Positions 36,342 through 45,599 of a stretch of DNA of 64,000 nt are shown one piece after another; within the stretch, counting starts at the first letter, position 1; the number at the start of each line of letters is the position of its first letter. Origin of the DNA: Sulfuricurvum sp. (lineage in GTDB: Bacteria > Campylobacterota > Campylobacteria > Campylobacterales > Sulfurimonadaceae); contig NZ_JAQTNN010000004.1 in the NCBI RefSeq assembly GCF_028713855.1, positions 1 through 64,000 on the forward strand, given 5' to 3'. A program made the translations under genes and the position numbers. The notes below the pieces were generated by a model. That model saw only the letters and a list, made by a program, of their open reading frames with translations, was not told the origin of the DNA and made no database searches.

Positions 36342-37364
36342 ATGAATACGTTGCTTAAAGTACTCCTTTTATCGGTGTTTGTTGTTGGAGCCCATGCAAA
36401 AACAATCACCGATATGGATGGACATCCGGCTATACTTCCCGATCAAACCGATCGTGTTTTCGGTTCATCTCCCCCGATGAATTATCTCATTTATACCCTC
36501 AATCCGGAAAAAATGATTGGTCTCAATTTCGCGGCAAAAAATGCGAATAACAGCGCTGATGAGAAGTATCTGAATAAAAAATTTCTCTCTCTGCCGGTAA
36601 TAGGTTCCTTTCACGGTGGTGGACAAAATATCAATCTCGAAACACTCATGACATACAAACCGCAACTCGTACTCGTATGGCAAGATGATATGCTGGTTCA
36701 AACCGTCGCACATGAAATCGAAAAAACCCATATTCCGACCTTTATGATTCCGTTTCGGGAAATCAACGATATGCCGCGTGCATTCCGTCTTGCCGGGGAG
36801 GCTATCGGTGAGGCTAAACGTGCAGGCGTATTGGCTTCCTATTCCCAAAGTATTATCAATGAGGTACATAAGAGTGTTGTCAAAACCAAACCTGTTCGCT
36901 ATTACTATGCGGAAGGATTGGATGGTCTCTCTACCGAGTGCGACAAATCGTTTCATGTCGAAGCGCTTAATTTCGCCGGAGGAGAGAATGTCCATAAATG
37001 CCAACAAAGCGGTATCTTAGGGTTAGAGAAAATCAGTTTTGAGACTCTCCTTTCTTACAATCCTGATGTCATTGTCGTCCAAAATAAAAGTGTTTATTTT
37101 GATCTCAAAAATGATCCTATGTGGAAAAATCTCCGTGCGGTACAAACAGGACGTATTCACCTTGTCCCCGTGCAACCGTTTAACTGGATAGACCGACCAC
37201 CGTCTTTTATGCGAGTACTAGGTATTCAATGGGTTGATTCAATTTTCCATCCAAAAACTTATAAAGTAGACCTGACCCAGCGTACAAAAGAGTTCTATAC
37301 GCTTTTCTTACACGTCAAACTCAGTGATCAAGAAGCTAAAAATCTATTAGGAGCCAACCAATGA
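36342..37364 (+). CDS. Periplasmic metal/metallophore binding protein (BtuF/MolA-like), copy 1
   Basis: The 340-residue class III (FecB/BtuF fold) binding protein has a signal peptide ending AHA and no lipobox. Two Rossmann-like lobes are joined by a long helix. Signatures shared with the second copy at 41414 are TITDMDGHPAILPD near the N terminus, YYYAEGLDGLSTECD, GLEKISFETLL and FNWIDRPPSFMRVLGIQW. Fold and operon match MolA of the Haemophilus MolBCA system for molybdate/tungstate; vitamin B12 or iron chelates are the alternatives. Confidence 0.82.
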   Translation: MNTLLKVLLLSVFVVGAHAKTITDMDGHPAILPDQTDRVFGSSPPMNYLIYTLNPEKMIGLNFAAKNANNSADEKYLNKKFLSLPVIGSFHGGGQNINLETLMTYKPQLVLVWQDDMLVQTVAHEIEKTHIPTFMIPFREINDMPRAFRLAGEAIGEAKRAGVLASYSQSIINEVHKSVVKTKPVRYYYAEGLDGLSTECDKSFHVEALNFAGGENVHKCQQSGILGLEKISFETLLSYNPDVIVVQNKSVYFDLKNDPMWKNLRAVQTGRIHLVPVQPFNWIDRPPSFMRVLGIQWVDSIFHPKTYKVDLTQRTKEFYTLFLHVKLSDQEAKNLLGANQ

Positions 37365-39607
37365 AGCTTTCCCCTCTTGTAATTTCCATCGCCGCGTGTG
37401 CGGTACTTGCCGCGAGTCCTTTAAGTATCGAACGTATCGTAGTTAGCGATACGGTTGATTATAACGATCTCTTAGGCGCAGAAAGCAATCTCTCCAAGGG
37501 CTCACAAACCTTTGGAGCTAAAAGCATCGCCACCCTCAGTACACAGGCTAATATGAACCCTTACAGCGTTATCGCTTATTCGCCTTCGGTCAATTTTACC
37601 CCTGTCGATCAGGCCGGATCGAATGAGCCTTCTTATCATGACCCAATCCGTATCCGCGGTAAAAGCCAAAGTGGTCCCGGAGGGGTCTTTATGATCGACG
37701 GTATGCCGATCTCCAGTAATCCCGGTGGCGGAAAACAGTTGATGGATATGGAAAATGTATCCTCAATTGATTTGTTCAAAGGGTATCTCCCATCTGATAA
37801 AAACCTCGGATTTTCATCTTTGATCGGTAAAGTCGATATGAATGTTCTCGGTGCAAAATCGAAATCCGCCGCAGAAGTGTCTCAATCGTTCGGTTCGGAC
37901 AACTTCCAACGTACCTTTGTCCGCTTCGATTCGGGTAAAGTCGGCGATATAGCGGTATTCGGTTCATTCTCACAACTCACCAATGACAAAACAAAAGGCG
38001 AAGGGGATCTCAAACGGCTCAACGGTACTGTAGGACTCACCTATACCCCTAACAGTACGTTTAAAGCTAAACTCACCGCGATCCGTAATGCGGACGATCA
38101 TCATAACTATTACAATCTCAGCTATGCGGAAGCCAATGATTTGGGTAAATATTTTTCAAAAGATTATGCAACAACCAAACCGACTACCGCTAATAACGTC
38201 AACTACTATGATTTCAATAAACAAAAATTTTATACCACGGCAGTTTTAGGCGAATTTGAATATAAACCGACGTCATCAGATGTCATTACCATCAAACCCT
38301 ACTATAAAAAAGACAAAGGAGAATATTGGTATTCCAGTGTCAGCAGCGATGGTAATGCCAGTAAAAATCGTGTCATTAACTGGAAGATCGATCATGATCT
38401 CTTCGGTGCCGTAACCTCGTATGATCATACTTTTTCCGAAGCGCTCAAAACGTCTATAGGGTATTGGTATCATAAACAGCTCCCTCCCGGACCTCCTGCT
38501 GATCAAGAAAAATATACGGTTAACAGCAGCGGTAATTTGGTATTTAACGGATATGCCGTACTTGCCGACAACGACTACCATATTTTGCAAGCCCCTTTCG
38601 CACAACTGAGTGGAACAATCGACCGATTAACCTATACCGCAGGATTACAATATCAAACTTTCAAACTCGGTTCGCTCCACAGCTATACGAACGGGACAGG
38701 TGCATCTACCAGCTCGAACTATGATACTGCAATTGCCAACGGGACATTGGATACATACTCAAGTGTCGATGCAAAAACCTTTCATACTTTTATTCCATCG
38801 CTCTATGTAGGATATGCAATATCCCCATCGACTTCAGCGTATATCGATTACTCACGTACTTACGGATTTGACGTCAATCTTTTCCCTACGTATGTTTCGA
38901 ATCGAGCCAACTTCGTCAGTAAGAACGTAACGCTCCAACAGCTTTGGGATAAACTTGATTTGGAACTCTCCGATAATATTGATTTAGGCTTCAAATCCAC
39001 CATTGGTTCGATCACTCTGAATCCAAACCTTTTTGTATCTTACGTACAAAACAAACAAGCCAACGTTTATGATCCGCAGTACGGTGTCTCGTATCCTGCA
39101 AATATCGGTGATGCATTCGGATACGGTGCGGAGTTCTCAGCCTATGGACCGATCAATGAAAATCTTGAGTTTCTTTTGGCACTTTCATATAATCAGTACC
39201 AATTTACCCAAAACTTTCAAAGCGGTACAAGTACAACGGTCAACACAGATGGCAAACAGCTCCCTGACGCACCGGAGTATATGGCTAAAGTCGCTCTCTC
39301 TTACCACCTAGGGGATTGGACGCTAACTCCAAGCGGACGTTATACCTCCAGCCGATGGGGAGATGTACAAAATACCCAAAAAATCGATGCATTTACGCTG
39401 GTTGATTTTGATGTAGCTTACCGTATGACACAGTTTATGGGTTCACATGATGCTCTTTTCCGTCTCACAGCCACGAATCTGACCAATGAAAAATACATTG
39501 CAACCATCAATGCTGCGGATAATTATCTCGCTGCCACCGGTGTCACGACTACCTATCAAACCGGTGAACCGTTCGGACTGTTCGGCAGTATCAATCTGAA
39601 GTTTTAA
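37361..39607 (+). CDS. TonB-dependent outer-membrane receptor 1
   Basis: The 748 residues comprise a signal peptide (1-19), a possible TonB box near ERIVVSD, a plug domain (about 40-170, with PIRIRGKSQSGPGGVFMIDGMPISSNPGGG) and a 22-strand barrel ending in the required aromatic (INLKF). Unusually for this family, the gene is translationally coupled (4-bp overlap) to its presumed periplasmic binding protein. Substrate is inferred from the ModE-linked context to be a molybdenum or tungsten species. Confidence 0.88.
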   Translation: MKLSPLVISIAACAVLAASPLSIERIVVSDTVDYNDLLGAESNLSKGSQTFGAKSIATLSTQANMNPYSVIAYSPSVNFTPVDQAGSNEPSYHDPIRIRGKSQSGPGGVFMIDGMPISSNPGGGKQLMDMENVSSIDLFKGYLPSDKNLGFSSLIGKVDMNVLGAKSKSAAEVSQSFGSDNFQRTFVRFDSGKVGDIAVFGSFSQLTNDKTKGEGDLKRLNGTVGLTYTPNSTFKAKLTAIRNADDHHNYYNLSYAEANDLGKYFSKDYATTKPTTANNVNYYDFNKQKFYTTAVLGEFEYKPTSSDVITIKPYYKKDKGEYWYSSVSSDGNASKNRVINWKIDHDLFGAVTSYDHTFSEALKTSIGYWYHKQLPPGPPADQEKYTVNSSGNLVFNGYAVLADNDYHILQAPFAQLSGTIDRLTYTAGLQYQTFKLGSLHSYTNGTGASTSSNYDTAIANGTLDTYSSVDAKTFHTFIPSLYVGYAISPSTSAYIDYSRTYGFDVNLFPTYVSNRANFVSKNVTLQQLWDKLDLELSDNIDLGFKSTIGSITLNPNLFVSYVQNKQANVYDPQYGVSYPANIGDAFGYGAEFSAYGPINENLEFLLALSYNQYQFTQNFQSGTSTTVNTDGKQLPDAPEYMAKVALSYHLGDWTLTPSGRYTSSRWGDVQNTQKIDAFTLVDFDVAYRMTQFMGSHDALFRLTATNLTNEKYIATINAADNYLAATGVTTTYQTGEPFGLFGSINLKF

Positions 39608-39612
39608 GGGCT

Positions 39613-40635
39613 ATGATGAAAAATATCAAACCGATCAGTTGGATAATCGGCTCAACAGTGCTTTTACTCGTTGTCGCCACATTATCTCTATTATGGGGAC
39701 AGTATCCGATTACACTGGAGACATTGATCGGCTATCTCCAGTTTAAAGTTCTCGGAGGAGTAGGCAATGATACCTATACCCTCCTCGATAACATTATTTT
39801 ACAGATTCGTCTTCCTCGTGTCCTACTCGCCATCCTCATCGGATCAGCTCTAGCAACCTCCGGTGCCGCGTTTCAGGCAATGTTTGTCAATCCTCTCGTC
39901 TCACCGGGGATTTTAGGAGTACTCGCTGGGGCATCATTCGGTGCGGCAATGGGGATGCTTATAAGCGAGCAATGGTACGTCGTTCAGTTGCTCGCATTTG
40001 CCTTCGGATTTGTCGCGGTCGGAGTTGCGGTACTCATCGGGACAATGGTAACCAACTCACGCTCAACCGTGATGCTGGTTCTCGGAGGGGTTATCAGTAG
40101 TGCGCTCTTTACCTCGCTCCTCTCCATCATCAAATACCTCGCTGATCCCTACAGCACTCTCCCAGCCATCGTTTACTGGTTGATGGGGAGTTTGACCATG
40201 GCGGATTTACATGGAGTATTGCTTATCTCGATTCCGATGCTTGTCAGTGTCATTGGGATGATTGTATTGGGCAAATACTTCGATCTCATGAGCTTGGGAG
40301 ATGAAGAGGCAAAAGCATTAGGGATTAATGTTACGATGATTCGTCTAGGGGCAATTATACTCGCAACATTAGCCAGTTCACTCTCCGTCGTTATGGCGGG
40401 GATTATTGGATGGATCGGGCTTATCATCCCTCATATCATCCGTATGGCGGTGGGACCCTCACATCGACTGTTGATGCCTCTTTCGGCGATAGTGGGAGGG
40501 GCATTTTTGCTCCTTGCCGATACCATCTCACGACTGGCTTTCACCGTCGAAGTCCCTATCGGAATTCTCACGTCGCTTATCGGGATTCCTGTCTTTATCA
40601 TCGTACTTAAAAACGCGAGGGCAGCATGGAACTAA
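39613..40635 (+). CDS. FecCD/BtuC-type ABC permease
   Basis: The 340-residue inner-membrane protein has about ten helices and the FecCD signatures LPRVLLAILIGSALATSGAAFQAMFVNPLVSPGILGVLAGASFG and GIIGWIGLIIPHIIRMAVGPSHR. It would form a homodimer with the ATPase that overlaps it by 10 bp. The BtuCD/MolBC class carries bulky chelates and, in Haemophilus MolB, molybdate. Confidence 0.92.
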   Translation: MMKNIKPISWIIGSTVLLLVVATLSLLWGQYPITLETLIGYLQFKVLGGVGNDTYTLLDNIILQIRLPRVLLAILIGSALATSGAAFQAMFVNPLVSPGILGVLAGASFGAAMGMLISEQWYVVQLLAFAFGFVAVGVAVLIGTMVTNSRSTVMLVLGGVISSALFTSLLSIIKYLADPYSTLPAIVYWLMGSLTMADLHGVLLISIPMLVSVIGMIVLGKYFDLMSLGDEEAKALGINVTMIRLGAIILATLASSLSVVMAGIIGWIGLIIPHIIRMAVGPSHRLLMPLSAIVGGAFLLLADTISRLAFTVEVPIGILTSLIGIPVFIIVLKNARAAWN

Positions 40636-41417
40636 AACCTATCATTACGGTAAATGATCTCCATTTTTCGTACCCTAAGCGTCCGGTATTGGAAGGGATC
40701 GATTTCACCCTCCGTCGCGGTGAGGTCGTCAGTCTGTTAGGACCAAACGGATGCGGTAAAAGTACCCTTATTCGCCTTATCCTCAAACTTATCAACGCTA
40801 AACGGGGTGAGATATGGCTCAACGACAAAACGCTGCACCGCTATTCGCATCGTGAGATCGCAGAACATATCGCCTATATCCCCCAATATCACAACGTACC
40901 GTTCAACTACAGTGTACTGGAGATGGTCATCATGGGTCGTGTATCCAAGCTCGGATTTTTCGCTGCCCCCTCCGCTCGTGATTATACTATTGCCCATGAA
41001 GCATTGGAAAGAGTCGGGATTGCCGATTTAGCCGCGCGTCCTTTCGGTCAGCTTAGCGGCGGACAAAAACAGATGGTACTTCTCGCTCGTGCCCTTACCC
41101 AGGGGGTGGATACGTTTATCATGGATGAACCGGTATCGGGTCTCGATTACGGTAACCAAATTCGCCTTTTGGAACTGATTGTATCTCTCAGTACCCAAGG
41201 CTATACCTTTCTCAAAACGACCCATTATCCCGATCATGCTCTGCTGGTTTCCAGCCGAGTCGCAGTAATGAACCACGGTAAAATCATCGCTGACGGCACT
41301 CCTGAAGAGGTAATAACCCCTGATATGATCCATGACGTTTATGGAATAGAAGCCGACCTCATCGTCCACGATACCCATACCCGCTGTCTCCCGATTTTTA
41401 ACAAAGGAACTCTATGA
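40626..41417 (+). CDS. FecE/BtuD-type ABC transporter ATPase
   Basis: The 263-residue nucleotide-binding subunit has Walker A GPNGCGKST (about 38-46), Q-loop IPQYHN, signature LSGGQKQMVLLAR and Walker B TFIMDEPVSGLD, then an H-loop TTHYPDH. It overlaps both the permease before it and the second binding-protein gene after it. One ATPase therefore seems to serve two binding proteins. Confidence 0.93.
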   Translation: MELKPIITVNDLHFSYPKRPVLEGIDFTLRRGEVVSLLGPNGCGKSTLIRLILKLINAKRGEIWLNDKTLHRYSHREIAEHIAYIPQYHNVPFNYSVLEMVIMGRVSKLGFFAAPSARDYTIAHEALERVGIADLAARPFGQLSGGQKQMVLLARALTQGVDTFIMDEPVSGLDYGNQIRLLELIVSLSTQGYTFLKTTHYPDHALLVSSRVAVMNHGKIIADGTPEEVITPDMIHDVYGIEADLIVHDTHTRCLPIFNKGTL

Positions 41418-42385
41418 AAATACTTATCCTCATAATCGGATTGCTTATTACAAACGTACAAGCTCGTACCATCACCGACGATTACGGCAGAGTTGTTACG
41501 ATTCCCGATAAAATCACCAAAATCTATTCGGCTTCTCCACCGCTGACTATCAGCCTAACAGCGTTCGATCCCTCTCTCGTTGCAGGATTAAATTTTCCGT
41601 TTAGACCCGACCAAAAACCCTATGTCGGTGTAGCCGCTTCACGTCCGGTGGTTGGTGGATATTTTGGACAAGGCAACACTCCTAACATAGAAATTTTAGC
41701 TTCCATAAAGCCCGATGTTATTCTCATGTGGGGGAATGCAACCGGTGTTGAAAATCAACTCGGTAAGTTATCCGCGTTAGGTATCCCCGTACTCCTCGTT
41801 CGTGACGACACGATCAATGATCTTGTGGGAGAGTTCAATCTCTTAGGCAAACTCACCGGAAACACTAAACGATCCTCCGAACTCATCGCCTATACCCAAG
41901 AGACCTTAGGATTGATAAAATCGCTTCAGGCCAAAGTCAATGCACGTAAAGACGTTCGCTACTACTTTGCCGAAGGGTTGGATGGAATGTCGAGCGAGTG
42001 TGAAGGTTCAAGACACCTCGAGCCTTTCACCTACAGCGGAGCCAAAAATGCTATTAATTGTAAAGTCTCTTCCCATTACGGGATGGAAAAAATATCACTG
42101 GAAACAATCCTCCTCGCCGATCCGGATGTCATCGTTGCCATGGAAGAGTCATTTGCAACATCGCTTAAAACCAATCCTCAGTGGAAAAATCTTCGTGCGG
42201 TTAAGAGTGGACACGTTTTAACTGTCCCTACCCTACCGTTCAACTATATCAGCCGTCCCCCGTCTCTCACGAGACTCATGGGAATACGGTGGCTGATACA
42301 CACCTTTTATCCCGATCTGATCGCCCCAATCGATCAGGAGAAAAAACGGTTTGAAAAACTCTTTTTCCCTGCCTATCGGGGATAA
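41414..42385 (+). CDS. Periplasmic metal/metallophore binding protein (BtuF/MolA-like), copy 2
   Basis: The 323-residue paralogue of the protein at 36342 has a signal peptide ending VQA and no lipobox. It shares TITDDYGRVVTIPD, RYYFAEGLDGMSSECEGSRHLEPF, GMEKISLETILLADPDVIV and LPFNYISRPPSLTRLMGIRW. The conserved Glu-Gly-Leu-Asp-Gly and Arg-Pro-Pro-Ser segments in both copies are candidates for the ligand pocket. Two copies may differ in ligand or affinity. It is the last gene before box D. Confidence 0.84.
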   Translation: MKILILIIGLLITNVQARTITDDYGRVVTIPDKITKIYSASPPLTISLTAFDPSLVAGLNFPFRPDQKPYVGVAASRPVVGGYFGQGNTPNIEILASIKPDVILMWGNATGVENQLGKLSALGIPVLLVRDDTINDLVGEFNLLGKLTGNTKRSSELIAYTQETLGLIKSLQAKVNARKDVRYYFAEGLDGMSSECEGSRHLEPFTYSGAKNAINCKVSSHYGMEKISLETILLADPDVIVAMEESFATSLKTNPQWKNLRAVKSGHVLTVPTLPFNYISRPPSLTRLMGIRWLIHTFYPDLIAPIDQEKKRFEKLFFPAYRG

Positions 42386-42401
42386 GCGTTTTTTTAACTA
42401 T

Positions 42402-42422
42402 CGTTATATCATATTTGATACA
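42402..42422 (+). promoter_or_regulatory. Candidate ModE box D
   Basis: CGTTATATC-ATATTT-GATACA ends 13 bp before the ATG of the luciferase-like gene, overlapping the region just upstream of its AGGAAG site. Same motif, orientation and N6 gap as boxes B and C. Confidence 0.65.
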
Positions 42423-42435
42423 TATAGGAAGTACC

Positions 42436-43443
42436 ATGAAAATAGGACTATTTTGCCTTAGCGAAAACTACTCCGGCAATGTGCAAGAGAGCATTATGGA
42501 ACAGCTCCGTCTCGTTGAGTTGGCCGATGAACTCGAATTTGATGAAGCGTGGTTCGGCGAACACCATTTCAACGCTTTTAGCGTCATTCCCGATCCTGCG
42601 GTAATGATCGGTTATGCGGCGGGGCGTACCGGATGTATCCGACTGGGGAGCGCAGGGTTTCTCGCCCCCTTTTACCACCCCGTCCGACTCGCTGAAAGTA
42701 TCGCGGTGCTCGACAATCTCTCAGACGGTCGGATCAATGCGGGATTTGCCAAAGGGGGATTCGCTCCCGACACCAGATATTTTCTTCAAAACAAAGAGGA
42801 TCTAAGAGCGGTGATGTACGAGAGCGTCGAGTCCATCGATGCCTTGTTGCACGGCAACGATACTGAGTACAACGGTGATTTCGTCCAAACCAAAAACATT
42901 CCCATCGCACCTCATCCGATCCAAACGCGAGTCCCCTTTTTCGTCGCGACCTTCTCCTCCGAAGAGACGATAGCATTTGCCGCACGGCACGGCTATGGGC
43001 TGATGATGTCCCAAGGTGCCTCTTTAGAGGAGTGTATCGAGGCACGTAACCTTTATCGCTCGATCGCAGAATATGAGCCCGAAATGGTCATCATGCGGGT
43101 TTTTTATGTCGCCGATACGTACGAAGAGGCATCACGCGCTGTTTGGCCGGCGATCGATCATTTTGTTCGGTGTATGCGCGCCGTCCAAGAAGAGCAAACC
43201 CAGCCGACATTCGATCTCGAAGCCTACCAACTGCTTCTAAACGAGCGCAAAGGGTTTTTCAACGGTCAGAAGTTTTTTGACAACGCCATTTTGGGAACCC
43301 CCCAACAGTGCATCACTACCATTAAAACCATCCAAAAGGAGCTTAATCACGTCCACCTCGTCCTCAAACCCTCTTCCACCGATCATGCTCAAAATCAGTG
43401 GATGCTATCACGGTTCAATGCCGAAATCCGACCCTACATTTAA
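42436..43443 (+). CDS. Luciferase-like flavin monooxygenase (LLM)
   Basis: The 335-residue TIM-barrel protein of the bacterial luciferase family starts MKIGLFCLSENYSG and contains FDEAWFGEHHF, the LGSAGFLAPFYHPVRLAESIAVLDNLSDGRINAGFAKGG block and an AILGTPQQCITTIK tail. These enzymes use reduced flavin and O2, some to break C-S or C-N bonds in scavenged compounds. The start at 42436 has AGGAAG upstream and is preferred to a TTG at 42415 that lies inside box D. I infer a substrate connected to the neighbouring transport system. No flavin reductase is adjacent. Confidence 0.86.
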   Translation: MKIGLFCLSENYSGNVQESIMEQLRLVELADELEFDEAWFGEHHFNAFSVIPDPAVMIGYAAGRTGCIRLGSAGFLAPFYHPVRLAESIAVLDNLSDGRINAGFAKGGFAPDTRYFLQNKEDLRAVMYESVESIDALLHGNDTEYNGDFVQTKNIPIAPHPIQTRVPFFVATFSSEETIAFAARHGYGLMMSQGASLEECIEARNLYRSIAEYEPEMVIMRVFYVADTYEEASRAVWPAIDHFVRCMRAVQEEQTQPTFDLEAYQLLLNERKGFFNGQKFFDNAILGTPQQCITTIKTIQKELNHVHLVLKPSSTDHAQNQWMLSRFNAEIRPYI

Positions 43444-43458
43444 ACTTAAGGAAAAAGA

Positions 43459-45537
43459 ATGAAGAAACATATGTTATTACTATCACTGGCAACTGCGTCG
43501 GTTTTATACGGTACAGAGGGAGTCTTTGAACTCGGCAAAGTTGATGTAACGAGTACCTCGGATACATCGAGTTCTACGACTACGATCATCGATGCACAAG
43601 CGATGCAAGATCATGAACGAAAAACCGTCGTCGAAGCGCTTAACCTTCTACCGGGTGCAACGATCCAAAGTTTTGGTGCCCGTAATGAACAGATGATTAT
43701 GATACGAGGATTTGACGTTAAACACGCCCCGCTCTTTATCGACGGTATCCCTATCGCCGTACCGTATGACGGATACGTTGATTTCTCGCGATTCACGACG
43801 TTCGATCTCTCCGAAATCGAAGTCTCCAAAGGACTCGCGTCTCCCCTTCTGGGAGCCAATACCTTTGCGGGTGCGATCAATCTCGTTACCAAAAAACCGA
43901 CCAAAGAGTTCGAAGGGGAAGTCGGAGCAGGATTTTTCAGCGGAAACGGACGAACCGAATACATCAACCTCGGAACCAATCAAGGGAGCTATTACATTCA
44001 GGCATCCGGATCTAAAACCCAGCGCGATACCTATCCCCTCTCCGATGATTTCACCCCTGTACGCACGATCAATGAAGACGGCGGCGATCGCAACAACGCC
44101 TATGCAACCGACGACAAGCTCAATCTAAAAGTCGGATTTACCCCGAACTCAACCGACGAATACGCCATCAACTACATCCGCCAAAATGCCGACAAAGGGG
44201 TTCCACCGGATGAGGCGATGAACTTGTCGGGGCGCGGGTTCTGGCAATGGCGCTATTGGGACAAACAAAGTCTCTATTTCCTCTCCAAAACCGATTTTGG
44301 AAACTGGTATCTCAAAAGCCGCGTCTTTTATGACAAATTCCAAAACTCACTCGCGATCTATACGAATAACGGCTTGTACAACACCTTTGCCTATGGAGGA
44401 GTCGGTAATCCTAGCTGGTATGACGAATACACCAAAGGGGCATCATTAGAGAGCGGAGTAAAACTCTCTTCCGATAATACCCTCAAAATGGCGCTTCACT
44501 ACAAAATCGACGACCACCAAGAAGGGGGCGTTAATCAAGTGGCGGTCTATGAGATGAAAGATACCATCAGCTCATTCGGCATCGAAGATACCCATACCTT
44601 CTCTAAAACACTCAAACTGACCATCGGAACCAGCTATGACCGCGAAGAGATCGATACGGCGCAAAATACCCAATACGGCAAACCCAATACCAATTATTAT
44701 AATGATGGTGCTGGAGTGAGCCAAAACACAACGACCGGATACACAACAAGCCAAGAGTTTGCCCACGGAGACACCTCCTCCTTTAATCCTATGATCAAAC
44801 TGGAGGGACAAATCGATGATTCCCTCTCATGGTACGGCGGTGTTTCAGGGAAAAGCCGTATCCCATCGATCAAAGACCGCTACTCGTTTAAATTCAACAC
44901 CTTTGTCCCGAATCCTGCACTAGATGTTGAAAAAACCATCAACTACGAAGTGGGCGGAACCAAATCACTCGGAAATGCGTCGTTTAGCGGAGCCTTGTTT
45001 TACGCGGATGTGAGCGACTACATCCAAAGCGCTTATATACCGCTCTGGTACAAAAGCGGAGCAACCTACACTCAACAGCAACAACTCCAAAACGTCGGAA
45101 AAGTAACCCAAAAAGGGTTTGAACTATCCACCGTCTATGCACCATTCGAATCACTTTCCTTTGAGGGGAGCTACACCTACCTGAAAATGACCAACGAAGT
45201 CGATGAGAGCCAAAAAATCACCGACGTACCGAAAGAGAAGTTCATCGCTACCGTCGCCTACACTCCGATCGAAAACCTGACATGGTTCAATACCTATGAG
45301 TATGATTCAGAGCGTTATGCCGCTACGGGAACGACCGGAACCGCACCCAATACGAAAAATCTCTATAGTTCAACAGGATGCGTCTCGGTGTGGAATACCA
45401 AAGCGACCTTGAGAGCTACCAAAGCGGTCTCATTCGATTTGGGTATCAACAATGTATTCGATCGAAACTTTTACTACAGCTACGGCTATCCTGAAGCGGG
45501 ACGCAGTGTCTTCGGCAATATCCGTTACAAATTTTAA
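43459..45537 (+). CDS. TonB-dependent outer-membrane receptor 2
   Basis: The 692-residue receptor has a signal peptide (1-18), a TonB-box-like KVDVTST, a siderophore-receptor-style plug (VVEALNLLPGATIQSFGARNEQMIMIRGFDVKHAPLFIDGIPIAVPYDG) and a barrel with a terminal IRYKF. A hairpin follows the stop. It is not closely similar to receptor 1, so the island has two different outer-membrane gates. It follows the monooxygenase by 15 bp and is probably under box D. Confidence 0.9.
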   Translation: MKKHMLLLSLATASVLYGTEGVFELGKVDVTSTSDTSSSTTTIIDAQAMQDHERKTVVEALNLLPGATIQSFGARNEQMIMIRGFDVKHAPLFIDGIPIAVPYDGYVDFSRFTTFDLSEIEVSKGLASPLLGANTFAGAINLVTKKPTKEFEGEVGAGFFSGNGRTEYINLGTNQGSYYIQASGSKTQRDTYPLSDDFTPVRTINEDGGDRNNAYATDDKLNLKVGFTPNSTDEYAINYIRQNADKGVPPDEAMNLSGRGFWQWRYWDKQSLYFLSKTDFGNWYLKSRVFYDKFQNSLAIYTNNGLYNTFAYGGVGNPSWYDEYTKGASLESGVKLSSDNTLKMALHYKIDDHQEGGVNQVAVYEMKDTISSFGIEDTHTFSKTLKLTIGTSYDREEIDTAQNTQYGKPNTNYYNDGAGVSQNTTTGYTTSQEFAHGDTSSFNPMIKLEGQIDDSLSWYGGVSGKSRIPSIKDRYSFKFNTFVPNPALDVEKTINYEVGGTKSLGNASFSGALFYADVSDYIQSAYIPLWYKSGATYTQQQQLQNVGKVTQKGFELSTVYAPFESLSFEGSYTYLKMTNEVDESQKITDVPKEKFIATVAYTPIENLTWFNTYEYDSERYAATGTTGTAPNTKNLYSSTGCVSVWNTKATLRATKAVSFDLGINNVFDRNFYYSYGYPEAGRSVFGNIRYKF

Positions 45538-45545
45538 TCACCTTT

Positions 45546-45562
45546 GGGGAGTCGATCTCCCC
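45546..45562 (+). terminator. Hairpin after TonB-dependent receptor 2
   Basis: GGGGAG-TCGAT-CTCCCC is a perfect six-pair stem 8 bp past the stop, without a strong T-tract. Confidence 0.5.
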
Positions 45563-45572
45563 GATATTTCAG

Positions 45573-45578
45573 TATAAT
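45573..45578 (+). promoter_or_regulatory. -10 element of the methyltransferase-modD-modBC operon
   Basis: TATAAT lies 21 bp upstream of the ATG at 45600, behind the terminator-like hairpin. No ModE box of the CGTTATATC type is seen here, so this last unit may be expressed independently. Confidence 0.5.
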
Positions 45579-45599
45579 AATAACAACTTAGGAGAGACC

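Noticed and set aside
36342-42385. Interpretation of the FecCD system as cobalamin or ferric-siderophore uptake
   Set aside because: Not excluded, but not preferred: I see no cobalamin riboswitch or recognisable Fur box upstream, whereas ModE-type boxes and Mo genes surround it.
43648-44128. Frames of 111-138 residues inside TonB-dependent receptor 2
   Set aside because: They overlap the plug domain of a complete receptor and lack any independent start signal.
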